Source of the DNA: CAIRDP01 sp037134895
Lineage (GTDB): Bacteria > Bacteroidota > Bacteroidia > Bacteroidales > FEN-979
NCBI GenBank assembly: GCA_037134895.1
Contig: JBAXLI010000015.1
Coordinates: 1 to 64,000, forward strand
Length of the DNA: 64,000 bases
Reading direction: 5' to 3'
Part shown: positions 18,658-26,606 of the stretch, piece by piece
Layout: every line of letters begins with the position of its first letter
How positions within the stretch are numbered: position 1 is the first letter of the stretch
The notes under the pieces: generated by a model
Told to the model about the DNA's origin: nothing
The model's input: the letters and a program-made list of their open reading frames with translations, nothing else
The model's database searches: none
Position numbers and translations under genes: made by a program

Positions 18658-19008
18658 CTAAATCAGGCGAAAAGACAGTTTAATGCGGTAATACTGGTTC
18701 AGCGGGCTTTCAAGTTTGGTGAATTTGATCTGTGCAAGCTGATCCTTGATATAGTCCGAAAGCTCTTCGTTGCTGCTGATGATGCGCTTGACGAGCAATT
18801 TGCCTTCGGTAGTTACGGTGAACAATACATCTGCGCAGCAAAGATTATCCTGGACTTTAATATATCCCGGATGTTTTACCTGGTGCTGTATGGCTTCCCT
18901 GATTGTAGCTGCGGTATCTTTAATGGTTTTCCCGGCGAAGGACGAGCCTCCCAGGATCAGAAGGGTGGTCAGAATGAGAATGAATTTTGAAAAGGTTTGC
19001 GGTTTCAT
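18658..19008 (-). CDS. small secreted protein, TonB-C-terminal-like
   Basis: A 116-residue protein with a clear signal peptide (residues 1-26, ending SFAG). The mature part, with phrases DNLCCADVLFTVTTEGKLLVKRII and YRIKLSFRLI, resembles short secreted Bacteroidota proteins that share the fold of the TonB C-terminal domain. The family assignment is tentative and no function can be given. A good ribosome-binding sequence (ggagga) precedes the start on the minus strand. It is a single-gene unit with its own terminator. Confidence 0.6.
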   Translation of the reverse strand: MKPQTFSKFILILTTLLILGGSSFAGKTIKDTAATIREAIQHQVKHPGYIKVQDNLCCADVLFTVTTEGKLLVKRIISSNEELSDYIKDQLAQIKFTKLESPLNQYYRIKLSFRLI

Positions 19009-19359
19009 GGTTGGTTCCTCCGATATATGTTGTGTGATATATGAGTCGTTTAATTTTTGGAAATGTTACAATGTTTTAAATATTTAACACATGTTTAACA
19101 TTTCCTTAAGTATTGAAACAAAGATAATTCCATGCAAGTATCAGATCAAAAACCAATCGGTATTTTGATAGAAAGGAGTTGTAGGATTCAACTTATCGTC
19201 GCCCAAATCGTTAGGATGATATAATGGCAGGGGAAATCGTCGCCGAAATCGCTTTTTTAATGTGTGAAATTCAGCAGGCCTCAAAAGAAAGGCGATGGAT
19301 ATATAAAATGATTTTATTACTTTGTAGTCGGATTCTGAGCAATCATAAAATCAAACCAT
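19009..19359. other. 351-bp intergenic region with one inverted and one direct repeat
   Basis: No coding signal is seen. It holds a 10-bp inverted repeat (GGAAATGTTA at 19059-19068, TAACATTTCC at 19096-19105) and a 16-bp direct repeat with one mismatch (19195-19210 and 19236-19251; ATCGTCGCC then AAATCG). Both lie between divergent genes and could be regulator sites. Confidence 0.55.
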
Positions 19360-19794
19360 ATGAAAAAGTCATTCCTGATTATTCTGATCGCCGCGCTGGC
19401 ACTGGGCTCAACGGCAATTGTATCATGTAAAAAGAAAACAAATGACCCTACCTATCCTCAGTTGGTAGGAGCATGGAAAGGGACTACCAATCAGAACATT
19501 CCCATCGAGGTTGATGTAGCCAATAACGACGGAGACCTTTATGTGACCTATGTCAACATGAAATGGTCGCACTCTGCCGGAGATACGGCATCAGTTACCA
19601 GGTATGCGAGTACAGGATTATACCAGATGTCAGGAACCACGTTTTATATTTTCCTGGATGGCACTGCCCCGAACCAGACGACTATCGGCGGCACTTATAA
19701 GCTCGACACTCTGAAGCTTGTAGGGACTTTCATCGGGTATTCGGGCAATCCGCCTGTGGCGACCTCAGGAACCTATACCGCGACCAAACAGTAA
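19360..19794 (+). CDS. lipoprotein of unknown function
   Basis: A 144-residue protein with a type II signal peptide: MKKS start, hydrophobic core, lipobox AIVSC (Cys about residue 23), then KKK. The mature domain (VGAWKGTTNQNIPIEVDV, TIGGTYKLDTLKLVGTFIGY) is beta-rich and looks like a small beta-barrel or lipocalin-like lipoprotein. No family is recognised with confidence. It is a single gene on the plus strand, convergent with the M64 peptidase gene. Confidence 0.75.
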   Translation: MKKSFLIILIAALALGSTAIVSCKKKTNDPTYPQLVGAWKGTTNQNIPIEVDVANNDGDLYVTYVNMKWSHSAGDTASVTRYASTGLYQMSGTTFYIFLDGTAPNQTTIGGTYKLDTLKLVGTFIGYSGNPPVATSGTYTATKQ

Positions 19795-19859
19795 TCCCTG
19801 AGCGTCGAGGTTTTTGGAAGGTTTTATAATGATCCTTCCACTGTAAAATGAGTATGTGG

Positions 19860-21356
19860 TCACTTCCCCTTCGCGGTATATTGCTCCATCACCTCAACCA
19901 GGCTGCGCTGGCAAACTTTGCAGAAATGGATGTGTCGGGTGTACATGATGCAGTCGAGCTGGGAACGGTAAAGGCCTTTTGGCGTATAACCTGCTCCTTC
20001 GAAAGCACCCACGACATCCTTGTACTTTTCTTTTGAGAAGTATTCGTCCTCCTGCTTGTATTGCTTCATAAACAAAGCCTCCATCTCGGCTTCGGGCACG
20101 TTGGCTTTGCGCATTTCCTGCCTCTTCTTCTGGATCTCATTCCCGAATTTATCAAACTCTTCCTTGTTCCATGGAGTTGGAAGCGGGGTGGACGGATCAA
20201 CAAGGTCTTTCCATTTGAGGTTGTTCTTGTCGAGCATGGCAGTGATATTCGTTTCCCAGGGCTCGAGCTTGATATCCGGCGCCTCGTAAGCAACTGCCGA
20301 ACTGTAGTATTCATCGGCCAGTCCGGCCATATGATGCCCCAGCTCATGCACCATGATGTAATCGGCGAATTTGTTGTCGCTCGATACGGTTGTATAAAGG
20401 TTGTAGATGCCGCCTCCTCCGTAAGTGCGTTCGTTCACGAGGATCACCATGAAATCATAGGGTACCTGGGAAGCTACATTTCTCACGGTTTTATTGTCGA
20501 AAGTAAGCGCATAACGTTCTGAATCGAAAGCCCCGTACTGCACGCTCAGCGGGGTGCGTTTGAACACACCCGGATGAGGTTTGCATACTCCCGAAACTTC
20601 CGAAGGGGTCTCAACGGCCCGGATATTGATATCTTTTTCATGACTGCGGAAGGGTTCCTGCGCCAATAGCACGGCCGACAAACGCTTTGCGTCGCTCCTG
20701 AATTTTGCCATTTCGGCTTTTGTATACCCGTCGCCAAGGATCACGATATCGACTTTTTCGGCAGCCGGACCGTTTTCCCGGATCACGTCAACAACATTGG
20801 TGTGTGTGAGATCTGCAGGGTTCACTTCTCTGGCCGACGGATCCACATCCGCAGTCCATATTGTTTTGAATTTATTGGTCTGCGGATTGCGTTTTCCCAT
20901 CAGCACAGTCACCGGTTTTTTCGGCCAGGGAAAACGAATGGATTCATTGAATGAACCCCAGGTCTGATCAGCTTCAGGAGTACTCTGCCATTCGCCGAAA
21001 ATGCTTGCAAATCCGCGGGAAAAAAGCAGTGTTTTGCTATCCTTGTCGATGACCTGGAAAAAGTACGGACCGAGTTCAAGTTTATCGATCAAAACGAATT
21101 TGTTCCCGGGCCAGGCCCCGTCTGAAACAATTCGGTCGGTCGCAAAATGTTCTTCCTTGGAAGTGCCGCTGTGATTGTAATCAAACCGCATGGTTTTATC
21201 GCTGAAATACTGGTCAAATGAGACATTGCCGTTGTCGACGACCTTGATCTCAGTTTTAATGGAATCGGATTTCACCGAAGCAGTTTGTTGTTTTGCAGGC
21301 TGGTTGCATGAAGCCAGCATTCCAGCCAAAGCAAGAAAGAGGAAATACTTTTTCAT
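19860..21356 (-). CDS. M64-family (IgA peptidase type) metallopeptidase lipoprotein
   Basis: The start is placed at 21356 (MKKYFLFLALAGMLASC), where a lipobox (MLASC) is found; the longer frame starts at 21395. This gives 498 residues. An N-terminal M64_N-like beta domain (about 40-165) precedes the catalytic domain, which contains DIVILGDGYTKAEM and the zinc motif HELGHHMAGLADEYY (His about 337 and 341, with a further acidic ligand). The family includes an IgA-cleaving peptidase, but many Bacteroidota homologues have unknown targets. It should be a surface or periplasmic lipoprotein. It lies 49 bp downstream of the sigma-regulated operon and could be read from it. Confidence 0.85.
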   Translation of the reverse strand: MKKYFLFLALAGMLASCNQPAKQQTASVKSDSIKTEIKVVDNGNVSFDQYFSDKTMRFDYNHSGTSKEEHFATDRIVSDGAWPGNKFVLIDKLELGPYFFQVIDKDSKTLLFSRGFASIFGEWQSTPEADQTWGSFNESIRFPWPKKPVTVLMGKRNPQTNKFKTIWTADVDPSAREVNPADLTHTNVVDVIRENGPAAEKVDIVILGDGYTKAEMAKFRSDAKRLSAVLLAQEPFRSHEKDINIRAVETPSEVSGVCKPHPGVFKRTPLSVQYGAFDSERYALTFDNKTVRNVASQVPYDFMVILVNERTYGGGGIYNLYTTVSSDNKFADYIMVHELGHHMAGLADEYYSSAVAYEAPDIKLEPWETNITAMLDKNNLKWKDLVDPSTPLPTPWNKEEFDKFGNEIQKKRQEMRKANVPEAEMEALFMKQYKQEDEYFSKEKYKDVVGAFEGAGYTPKGLYRSQLDCIMYTRHIHFCKVCQRSLVEVMEQYTAKGK

Positions 21357-21405
21357 ATAAAGTGATTTTGGGTTCGGGAATGTAAAGTTAATCATTCCCG
21401 TCTAA

Positions 21406-22719
21406 TCACTTCAGCTTTACCGATCCTTCATACATTTGAAGTTTTACTGCAGACGCTGTATTCTCATCCCCTCCCTGGGTTACACCCAGGTATTCGAAGT
21501 CTTCGTCTTCCTTATGATATTTGATTTCCCTGAATGCCGACTTAGGATAATCGAAGCTGGTGTATTTCATTTCGGCATCAAGCTTGTAGGGGGTGCCGTA
21601 TTCGAAGAGCAGCTCGAGTTCGGTATACTTGCTGTTAATACTGATCCCTGTGAATTTTTTGCCCACCTGCAGCACGGTGATCTTGTCTTCGAAGCTGTTT
21701 AGGAAATTCAGGTTGCCGTCGAGCCGTGAAATCCTGTAGGTGCTGTAATTTGAACTGGCTTTGAGGTCCCCTGTTTGCTCACAATTGAATTTATTTTCAA
21801 AGGAAGATGTAAACACGATAGCTTTACAGGAAATGAATTCCACTGAACTGTATTTTGCCGCTATGGCGATGATGTTCCCGTTTCCGGCTTTTAACTTGCA
21901 CTCAAACAGGTCAAAGGTTGACTTGTTGAAATCGGACAGGTTCAGGGTAGTGTATTTCGCCCTCACATTGAGATCTCCATGACGTTTCACGGTGACCTTG
22001 TCTTCATAGGAATCAATATTCAGCGAACCGGCAGTACCGATTTCGTTTTCGGAATACTTTGAATCGAGCTTGATATTCCCTGCATGCCTCAGCGTGAGAT
22101 TATTCTCGTAAAGCTTGAGGCTGATATCCTGAACAGAGTCTATTTCGGTTTTCCCGTATTTCGCGGTGATGTCCCCGCAGTTCGGAAGCTTTCCGGCTGA
22201 GAAGTCAGTCTCGTACAGGTCGAGGATGATCTTTCCGTCCAGGTCTGGCAAAGTCGCGTTTTCATAAGCCTGGGTAAGGTTCAGCGCATTGCTTTTCGGC
22301 ATTGTAAGAACAAAGGAAAGATCGAGTTTAGCCAATTTTGCAGTGCTGCCGTCAAGAAAAGTGATCTTAAACTTTCCGGGGATCATCCCGTTCATCATGC
22401 TATAGAACCTGGTGTTGAATTTCACTTTGTCTCCATCCTGAACGAAGGCCATTTTTTTAATTTCCTCCAGGGCTTTCTGCACCTGTTCTTCGTCCCCGTC
22501 GACCGAGATTGAAACGTCAACTTTAACAGAGTTTTTCTCCCAGGTTTCCACCTTGAGAGCGCCGAACTTGTTCTCAAATATGATCTGTGTTTCTGGTTTG
22601 ACAACCCTTTCGAAAGAATAGGTTTCTTTTCTTTCTTTTAATTCGCTGGCGGATGTCATTAAGGGGAATGCCAGGCAGCCCAGCATCAGCAGGCTATAGA
22701 ATATGCTTTTCGTTTTCAT
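21406..22719 (-). CDS. exported beta-strand repeat protein (DUF4097-like), third gene of ECF sigma operon
   Basis: The start at 22719 (MKTKSIFYSLLMLGCLAFP) is chosen for its signal peptide, giving 437 residues. The mature protein is a long series of short strands with recurring phrases (NKFGALKVETWEKNSVKVDV, SKYSENEIGTAGSLNIDSYEDKVTV, RAKYTTLNLSDFNKSTFDL), like DUF4097 or auto-transporter-type beta-helices. It overlaps the anti-sigma gene by 26 bp, so translation is probably coupled. Its place in the operon suggests an envelope protein made under the control of the sigma/anti-sigma pair. The function is unknown. Confidence 0.65.
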   Translation of the reverse strand: MKTKSIFYSLLMLGCLAFPLMTSASELKERKETYSFERVVKPETQIIFENKFGALKVETWEKNSVKVDVSISVDGDEEQVQKALEEIKKMAFVQDGDKVKFNTRFYSMMNGMIPGKFKITFLDGSTAKLAKLDLSFVLTMPKSNALNLTQAYENATLPDLDGKIILDLYETDFSAGKLPNCGDITAKYGKTEIDSVQDISLKLYENNLTLRHAGNIKLDSKYSENEIGTAGSLNIDSYEDKVTVKRHGDLNVRAKYTTLNLSDFNKSTFDLFECKLKAGNGNIIAIAAKYSSVEFISCKAIVFTSSFENKFNCEQTGDLKASSNYSTYRISRLDGNLNFLNSFEDKITVLQVGKKFTGISINSKYTELELLFEYGTPYKLDAEMKYTSFDYPKSAFREIKYHKEDEDFEYLGVTQGGDENTASAVKLQMYEGSVKLK

Positions 22720-23332
22720 ACTTTTTGTTCTTTTCGATTTCATTCAGTGTTTTTTCAATCACCCTGATCTTTAATTCATAGCAGCGGATAATGCCTTTTA
22801 ATATTTTCGGCTGGCTGCCGAGTTCATGAAGGTCGCTCATGTAAGTCTGGTACTGCTTGTCTATCTGCTCCAGTTGCTGCATCATTTCATAATAGTTGTC
22901 GCGACTGGCCCCTGATTTTTTCACCTCCTCCATTTTCTGCAATACTGTAAGCCTGAAAAAATTCTCCTCTTCTCCCAGTTGCTTCGATACATTTTGAAGT
23001 GAAAAACTGAGTTCTGAAGTCTGCCTGTGTTTTATTACCAATGTAGCGGCTACGCCGGATGATATCAGCAGAAGAATCACGGCTGCGGCGCTGAGCAAGC
23101 GGATCCTCAGCCTCCGGCTTTTATTAAGCTCTGCTGAAATCCCTTTCCAGATCTTCTCATCATCAGGAACCTCCACATCCTGCATCCCGCATCCCGCATC
23201 CTGCATCTTGCATCCTGCATCCTGCATCCCGCATCCCGCATCCTGCATCCCGAATCCCGCATCCTGCATCTTGTATCTTGCATCTTGTATCTTGTATCTT
23301 GCATCCAACATCTCTTCAAACTTACTTTTCAT
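22694..23332 (-). CDS. membrane anti-sigma-like protein carrying a heptad repeat expansion
   Basis: A 212-residue protein. Residues 10-58 are seven copies of a 7-residue unit (DARYKIQ, DARYKMQ, DAGFGMQ, DAGCGMQ and variants), encoded by about 21 copies of a 7-bp DNA unit. After this comes an ordinary anti-sigma layout: cytoplasmic VPDDEKIWKGISAELNK, one membrane helix (about 80-102) and a periplasmic coiled-coil tail. It overlaps the sigma gene by 11 bp. The pair probably forms an ECF sigma / membrane anti-sigma switch. The ancestral cytoplasmic sigma-binding segment seems to have been invaded by the repeat, and a gain or loss of one DNA unit would shift the frame. Confidence 0.7.
   Translation of the reverse strand: MKSKFEEMLDARYKIQDARYKMQDAGFGMQDAGCGMQDAGCKMQDAGCGMQDVEVPDDEKIWKGISAELNKSRRLRIRLLSAAAVILLLISSGVAATLVIKHRQTSELSFSLQNVSKQLGEEENFFRLTVLQKMEEVKKSGASRDNYYEMMQQLEQIDKQYQTYMSDLHELGSQPKILKGIIRCYELKIRVIEKTLNEIEKNKKYENEKHIL
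23159..23305. repeat. 147-bp array of about 21 heptamers inside a gene
   Basis: On the plus strand the units read GCATCCT, GCATCCC, GCATCTT, GTATCTT and similar, with a strict 7-bp period. Because 7 is not a multiple of 3, all three frames through the array stay open and encode permutations of the same peptide. Confidence 0.9.
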
Positions 23333-23879
23333 ACACCTTTTTCATTAGCGATTCCTGAAGCAGGCTTACAGCCCTCCGGTATTGAGATTTCGACGTCGAC
23401 TCCGAAATCCCCAACATCCCTGCGACATCCGAATGCCTGTATCCTTCGAGAAGGTGAAGTACGCATACCACTCTTGCACCTTCGGGAAGACGCAGGATAG
23501 CCTGGTGGATCTCATCCGCCGTGATATCATCAAAAGAAAACTCCGGATCCGCAGCATCCGCCATATCCTTATCCTTATCCTCAAACTCAACGAATACCGG
23601 TTTTTGTTTTCGTATATGGTTCAGGCATTGGTTGACAACAATCCTTCTCAGCCATGCACCCAGGGTACTCTGGAAGCGAAACGAGGGAAGTTCCCTGAAC
23701 ATCTTCACAAAAGCCTCCTGCAGAAGGTCTTCAGCTTCGGATTTGTTCGAAACCATTCGCAAACATAGGTTGTACATGGTACGGGAATATTGCTTGTACA
23801 AACGATACTGGGCCACACGGTCGCCCCGGATACACGATCGTATAAGTTCCTGGTTGATATCCGGGATGTTTGACTCCAA
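23322..23879 (-). CDS. ECF-type RNA polymerase sigma factor
   Basis: A 185-residue protein with sigma region 2 (YKQYSRTMYNLCLRMVSN, EAEDLLQEAFVKMFRELPSF, GAWLRRIVVNQCLNHIRK) and region 4 (LRLPEGARVVCVLHLLEGYRHSDVAGMLG, then STSKSQYRRAVSLLQ), joined by an acidic linker. Region 3 is missing, as expected of ECF sigmas. It directs RNA polymerase to a small regulon, probably including its own operon. The stop overlaps the anti-sigma start by 11 bp. On the minus strand upstream, TACCTTTA is an imperfect -7 element. Confidence 0.9.
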   Translation of the reverse strand: MESNIPDINQELIRSCIRGDRVAQYRLYKQYSRTMYNLCLRMVSNKSEAEDLLQEAFVKMFRELPSFRFQSTLGAWLRRIVVNQCLNHIRKQKPVFVEFEDKDKDMADAADPEFSFDDITADEIHQAILRLPEGARVVCVLHLLEGYRHSDVAGMLGISESTSKSQYRRAVSLLQESLMKKVYEK

Positions 23880-24045
23880 TTCCGTGTTGTTTAATGAAAA
23901 GACACCTGTACTATGCGAAAGTTGGAATTAAAGGTAAAAAATCTTTTTCTCCGGAATACCGTTTAAATTACTTGTAACTCAGGAGACTTTATAACGTCCT
24001 ACATTTATTCAATGATTTCACAATATTCAAAACAATAGTTGCCTT

Positions 24046-25248
24046 ATGAGAAAATTCACAGTTTCGTTTGCCATGACTGGCTTGTTAATCCTGATGATGT
24101 TGACAGTTAAAAGCTTTGCTCAGTATACAACAATCGAGGGCGCAAAGGATTATATCAATGACAGACTTTCGCACTCTATAATCCAGAAGGTTGATTCTGC
24201 CGGAACCGTGACTATCAGTGCCCCTGGTGAAAAAATTAAATTCAGATTACAGGATGTCTCCTTTAATTATAATGGTGGAAATAATGATGACCGTGTGAGG
24301 GTTTATTGTGATAATTGCATAGAGCATTATGAGCACAAAGAGCTCTCTGAAAAAACCAGCCGGCAGTCATTCCTGTGTGAATCAGAGAAAGAGGCTTATG
24401 AAGTGATCAATGCTTTCAGATATCTGAAAAAAATGACTGCCTCGAACAAAAAGGGTGTAATGACCTATGGAAAAAAATTGAAAGTTATCGATACAACATT
24501 CGGTACAAAAAGCATAGGAGAAGCCATTGATTTCATCAACGACAATCTGTCATTTTCGATGGTTATGGGCATAAATGATGAGGGCCTTATGACAATCAAT
24601 GCTCCTGATGAAGTATTCGAAATTGATTTGAGAGAAGCTGAATTCGGATATAATGATCTCGAGGATGCCTCGAAAGTGAGGATTTACGGAAATTTCTGCA
24701 TTGATGTCAAGAACAATCACGGGAAGAAAGAATACCTTTCACGTAAATCATTTCAAACGCCGGGCAGGGTGAAAGCGTTTAAAGTTATAACAATTTTATA
24801 CTACCTTAAATGCACTTATAACAATACGGATCCTTCGACTCTGTCCATATTAAAAAATCTTGGTAAAACCAGGACCGAAGCTTACAAGAATACTACGGAA
24901 GCCATTGATTTTATCAATAGCCGTCTTTCTTATTCAATTATTATGGGGATCGATAACAGCGGGAATCTATCGATTAACTCCCCCGATAATATATACGCAT
25001 TTAACATTCATGATGTGAAGATGTCTAAAACAGATCACAGTAATCTGAGTACCGAATGGTTCAGCATACCGTACAAACTTGAATATACACCTGGAGTTTT
25101 AATGGAATGCCAGGATTGTATTAAACAGTATGATGCACCAGGGACATTTCATACAATGCGTGAACAGGTATTTCAGTGTGGGAGCATGACAGAAGTGAAG
25201 GATGTGCTCAAAGCGTTTGCATATATTCAGGCCCTGGTAAAAAAGTGA
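24046..25248 (+). CDS. exported protein of three tandem ~110-residue repeats, unknown function
   Basis: A 400-residue protein with a signal peptide (about 1-26, ending SFAQ). It then has three homologous modules, each opening with an AxDFINxxLSxSIxxGIDxxG phrase: EGAKDYINDRLSHSIIQKVD, GEAIDFINDNLSFSMVMGIN and TEAIDFINSRLSYSIIMGID. Each continues with a TISAP/TINAPDE/SINSPDN strand. Modules 1 and 3 hold a CDNC/CQDC-like cysteine pair, and module 2 has a single Cys. No known domain was recognised. The gene stands alone, divergent from the sigma gene and convergent with the histidine kinase gene. Confidence 0.7.
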   Translation: MRKFTVSFAMTGLLILMMLTVKSFAQYTTIEGAKDYINDRLSHSIIQKVDSAGTVTISAPGEKIKFRLQDVSFNYNGGNNDDRVRVYCDNCIEHYEHKELSEKTSRQSFLCESEKEAYEVINAFRYLKKMTASNKKGVMTYGKKLKVIDTTFGTKSIGEAIDFINDNLSFSMVMGINDEGLMTINAPDEVFEIDLREAEFGYNDLEDASKVRIYGNFCIDVKNNHGKKEYLSRKSFQTPGRVKAFKVITILYYLKCTYNNTDPSTLSILKNLGKTRTEAYKNTTEAIDFINSRLSYSIIMGIDNSGNLSINSPDNIYAFNIHDVKMSKTDHSNLSTEWFSIPYKLEYTPGVLMECQDCIKQYDAPGTFHTMREQVFQCGSMTEVKDVLKAFAYIQALVKK

Positions 25249-25256
25249 GGGATCTC

Positions 25257-26606
25257 TTACAGTGTAATAATAAAGCTTGTGCTTTCGGCGGATGACTCAA
25301 GGTGTATATATCCGTGGTGCAGCCTGAGGATCTGGCGTGAAAGGCTCAAACCAATGCCCGAACCATTGTCTTTCGTGGTAAAGAAGGGGATGAAAATCTT
25401 TTCCTGCACATCTTCAGGGATAAAAGGTCCGTTATTGCTGATCCTGATCACCGGACGGTTCTGACGGGAGAGGTCAACCCATACTTTGATCTTCCTGTTT
25501 TCAGATATGTCTTCCAGGGCCTCCATTGCATTGTTCAGTATATTAATGACAACCTGGGTGAGGAGTTTTTTGTCACCGGGAATATTCGTGATCCTCGATT
25601 CAATTTTCAATTCATGCTGAATATTCAGTTTTTCCATCCTTTCCTTTGAAAGCAGCCAGATCTGGTCAAGCCATTCTTTCACCGGGAAGGGGGCAAACTC
25701 AGGCTTCGGGATCCTCGTAAGTTTGCGGTAACTGTCGACGAAATTGACCAGCCCTTTGCCCCGTTCTTCAATGGTATCAAGGCCCTGGATTACGTTCTCG
25801 ATGGTTTCTTCATCGACTGTTGAGGGATTGACAGGGTTTCCTTCCTCGAGAAAAAATCTTCTGAGAGTCCCGGTAAGCGAAACTATAGGCGCTATGCTGT
25901 TCATGATTTCATGGGTAAGCACTCTGATCAGTTTCTGCCAGGAATCGAGCTCTTTCTCATCCAGCTCATGCCTTATGTCCTGCAGGGATATGAGTTTAGA
26001 CACTTTCCCGCCGTAATGAATCTCCTTTGAACGGATTAGCAGGTTGATCTGGGAATCCTTGCTGAACTGCTTGAACGAAGAGGCCTCACCGGGTTTGATT
26101 GCTGCAAGCAAGGTGAAAAGTTCCGGATTTCTCATTGGGATCAGGTGAAGCGGAGTGAAAGAAGGGATACCGGCATAATCAAAAGCCTTGTCATTCATGA
26201 TCTCCACTTCATTATCCTGGTTGATGGCCATCAACCCGGTTGCTGCATGCTGGATAAACGTCCTGAAATATTTCTCAAGGTATTCATTCTGCAGCTTGAT
26301 CTGGTTGATCTGTTCGTTCAGCTCGGTAAGGCTTTTATAGAGATGACGCAGGGATTTCTGGCGGATCTGGGTGGGAAATTTCAGGGATGAATCTTCGTTG
26401 CGTATCGCTTCGAAAAAGAAGGCGATCTGACGGTTCGACTGGTTGAAAGTGTAAATTATGGAATAGGCTGACACAGGCACAGGAAGCAAAAACATCAGGT
26501 ACCAGGAATCCATATGATAAGCTGTTAAAAATCCTGCCAGGAATACTGCAATCAATATGACTGCAATATGTATCATTGCCCTTAGGGTGACATGTTTATA
26601 GCCCAT
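25257..26606 (-). CDS. membrane sensor histidine kinase of the sigma54 two-component pair
   Basis: A 449-residue protein with two N-terminal membrane helices (about 8-45), a PAS-like region (about 105-205) and a kinase core. HisKA carries LTHEIMNSIAPI (phosphoacceptor His about 232). HATPase_c carries VVINILNNAMEAL (N-box), ISNNGPFIPE (G1, with Pro in place of Gly) and GSGIGLSLSRQI (G2). This resembles NtrY-type kinases. Its start overlaps the end of the activator gene by 11 bp, so the two are translationally coupled. It has almost no periplasmic loop, so the signal is probably sensed in the membrane or cytoplasm. Confidence 0.88.
   Translation of the reverse strand: MGYKHVTLRAMIHIAVILIAVFLAGFLTAYHMDSWYLMFLLPVPVSAYSIIYTFNQSNRQIAFFFEAIRNEDSSLKFPTQIRQKSLRHLYKSLTELNEQINQIKLQNEYLEKYFRTFIQHAATGLMAINQDNEVEIMNDKAFDYAGIPSFTPLHLIPMRNPELFTLLAAIKPGEASSFKQFSKDSQINLLIRSKEIHYGGKVSKLISLQDIRHELDEKELDSWQKLIRVLTHEIMNSIAPIVSLTGTLRRFFLEEGNPVNPSTVDEETIENVIQGLDTIEERGKGLVNFVDSYRKLTRIPKPEFAPFPVKEWLDQIWLLSKERMEKLNIQHELKIESRITNIPGDKKLLTQVVINILNNAMEALEDISENRKIKVWVDLSRQNRPVIRISNNGPFIPEDVQEKIFIPFFTTKDNGSGIGLSLSRQILRLHHGYIHLESSAESTSFIITL

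Noticed and set aside
19812..19845. Hairpin GGAAGG-N12-CCTTCC between convergent genes as a terminator
   Set aside because: The stem is only 6 bp with a large loop and no T run follows on either strand.
23159..23305. CRISPR-like array
   Set aside because: The units are 7 bp with no spacers and no Cas genes are nearby; it is a tandem heptamer repeat.
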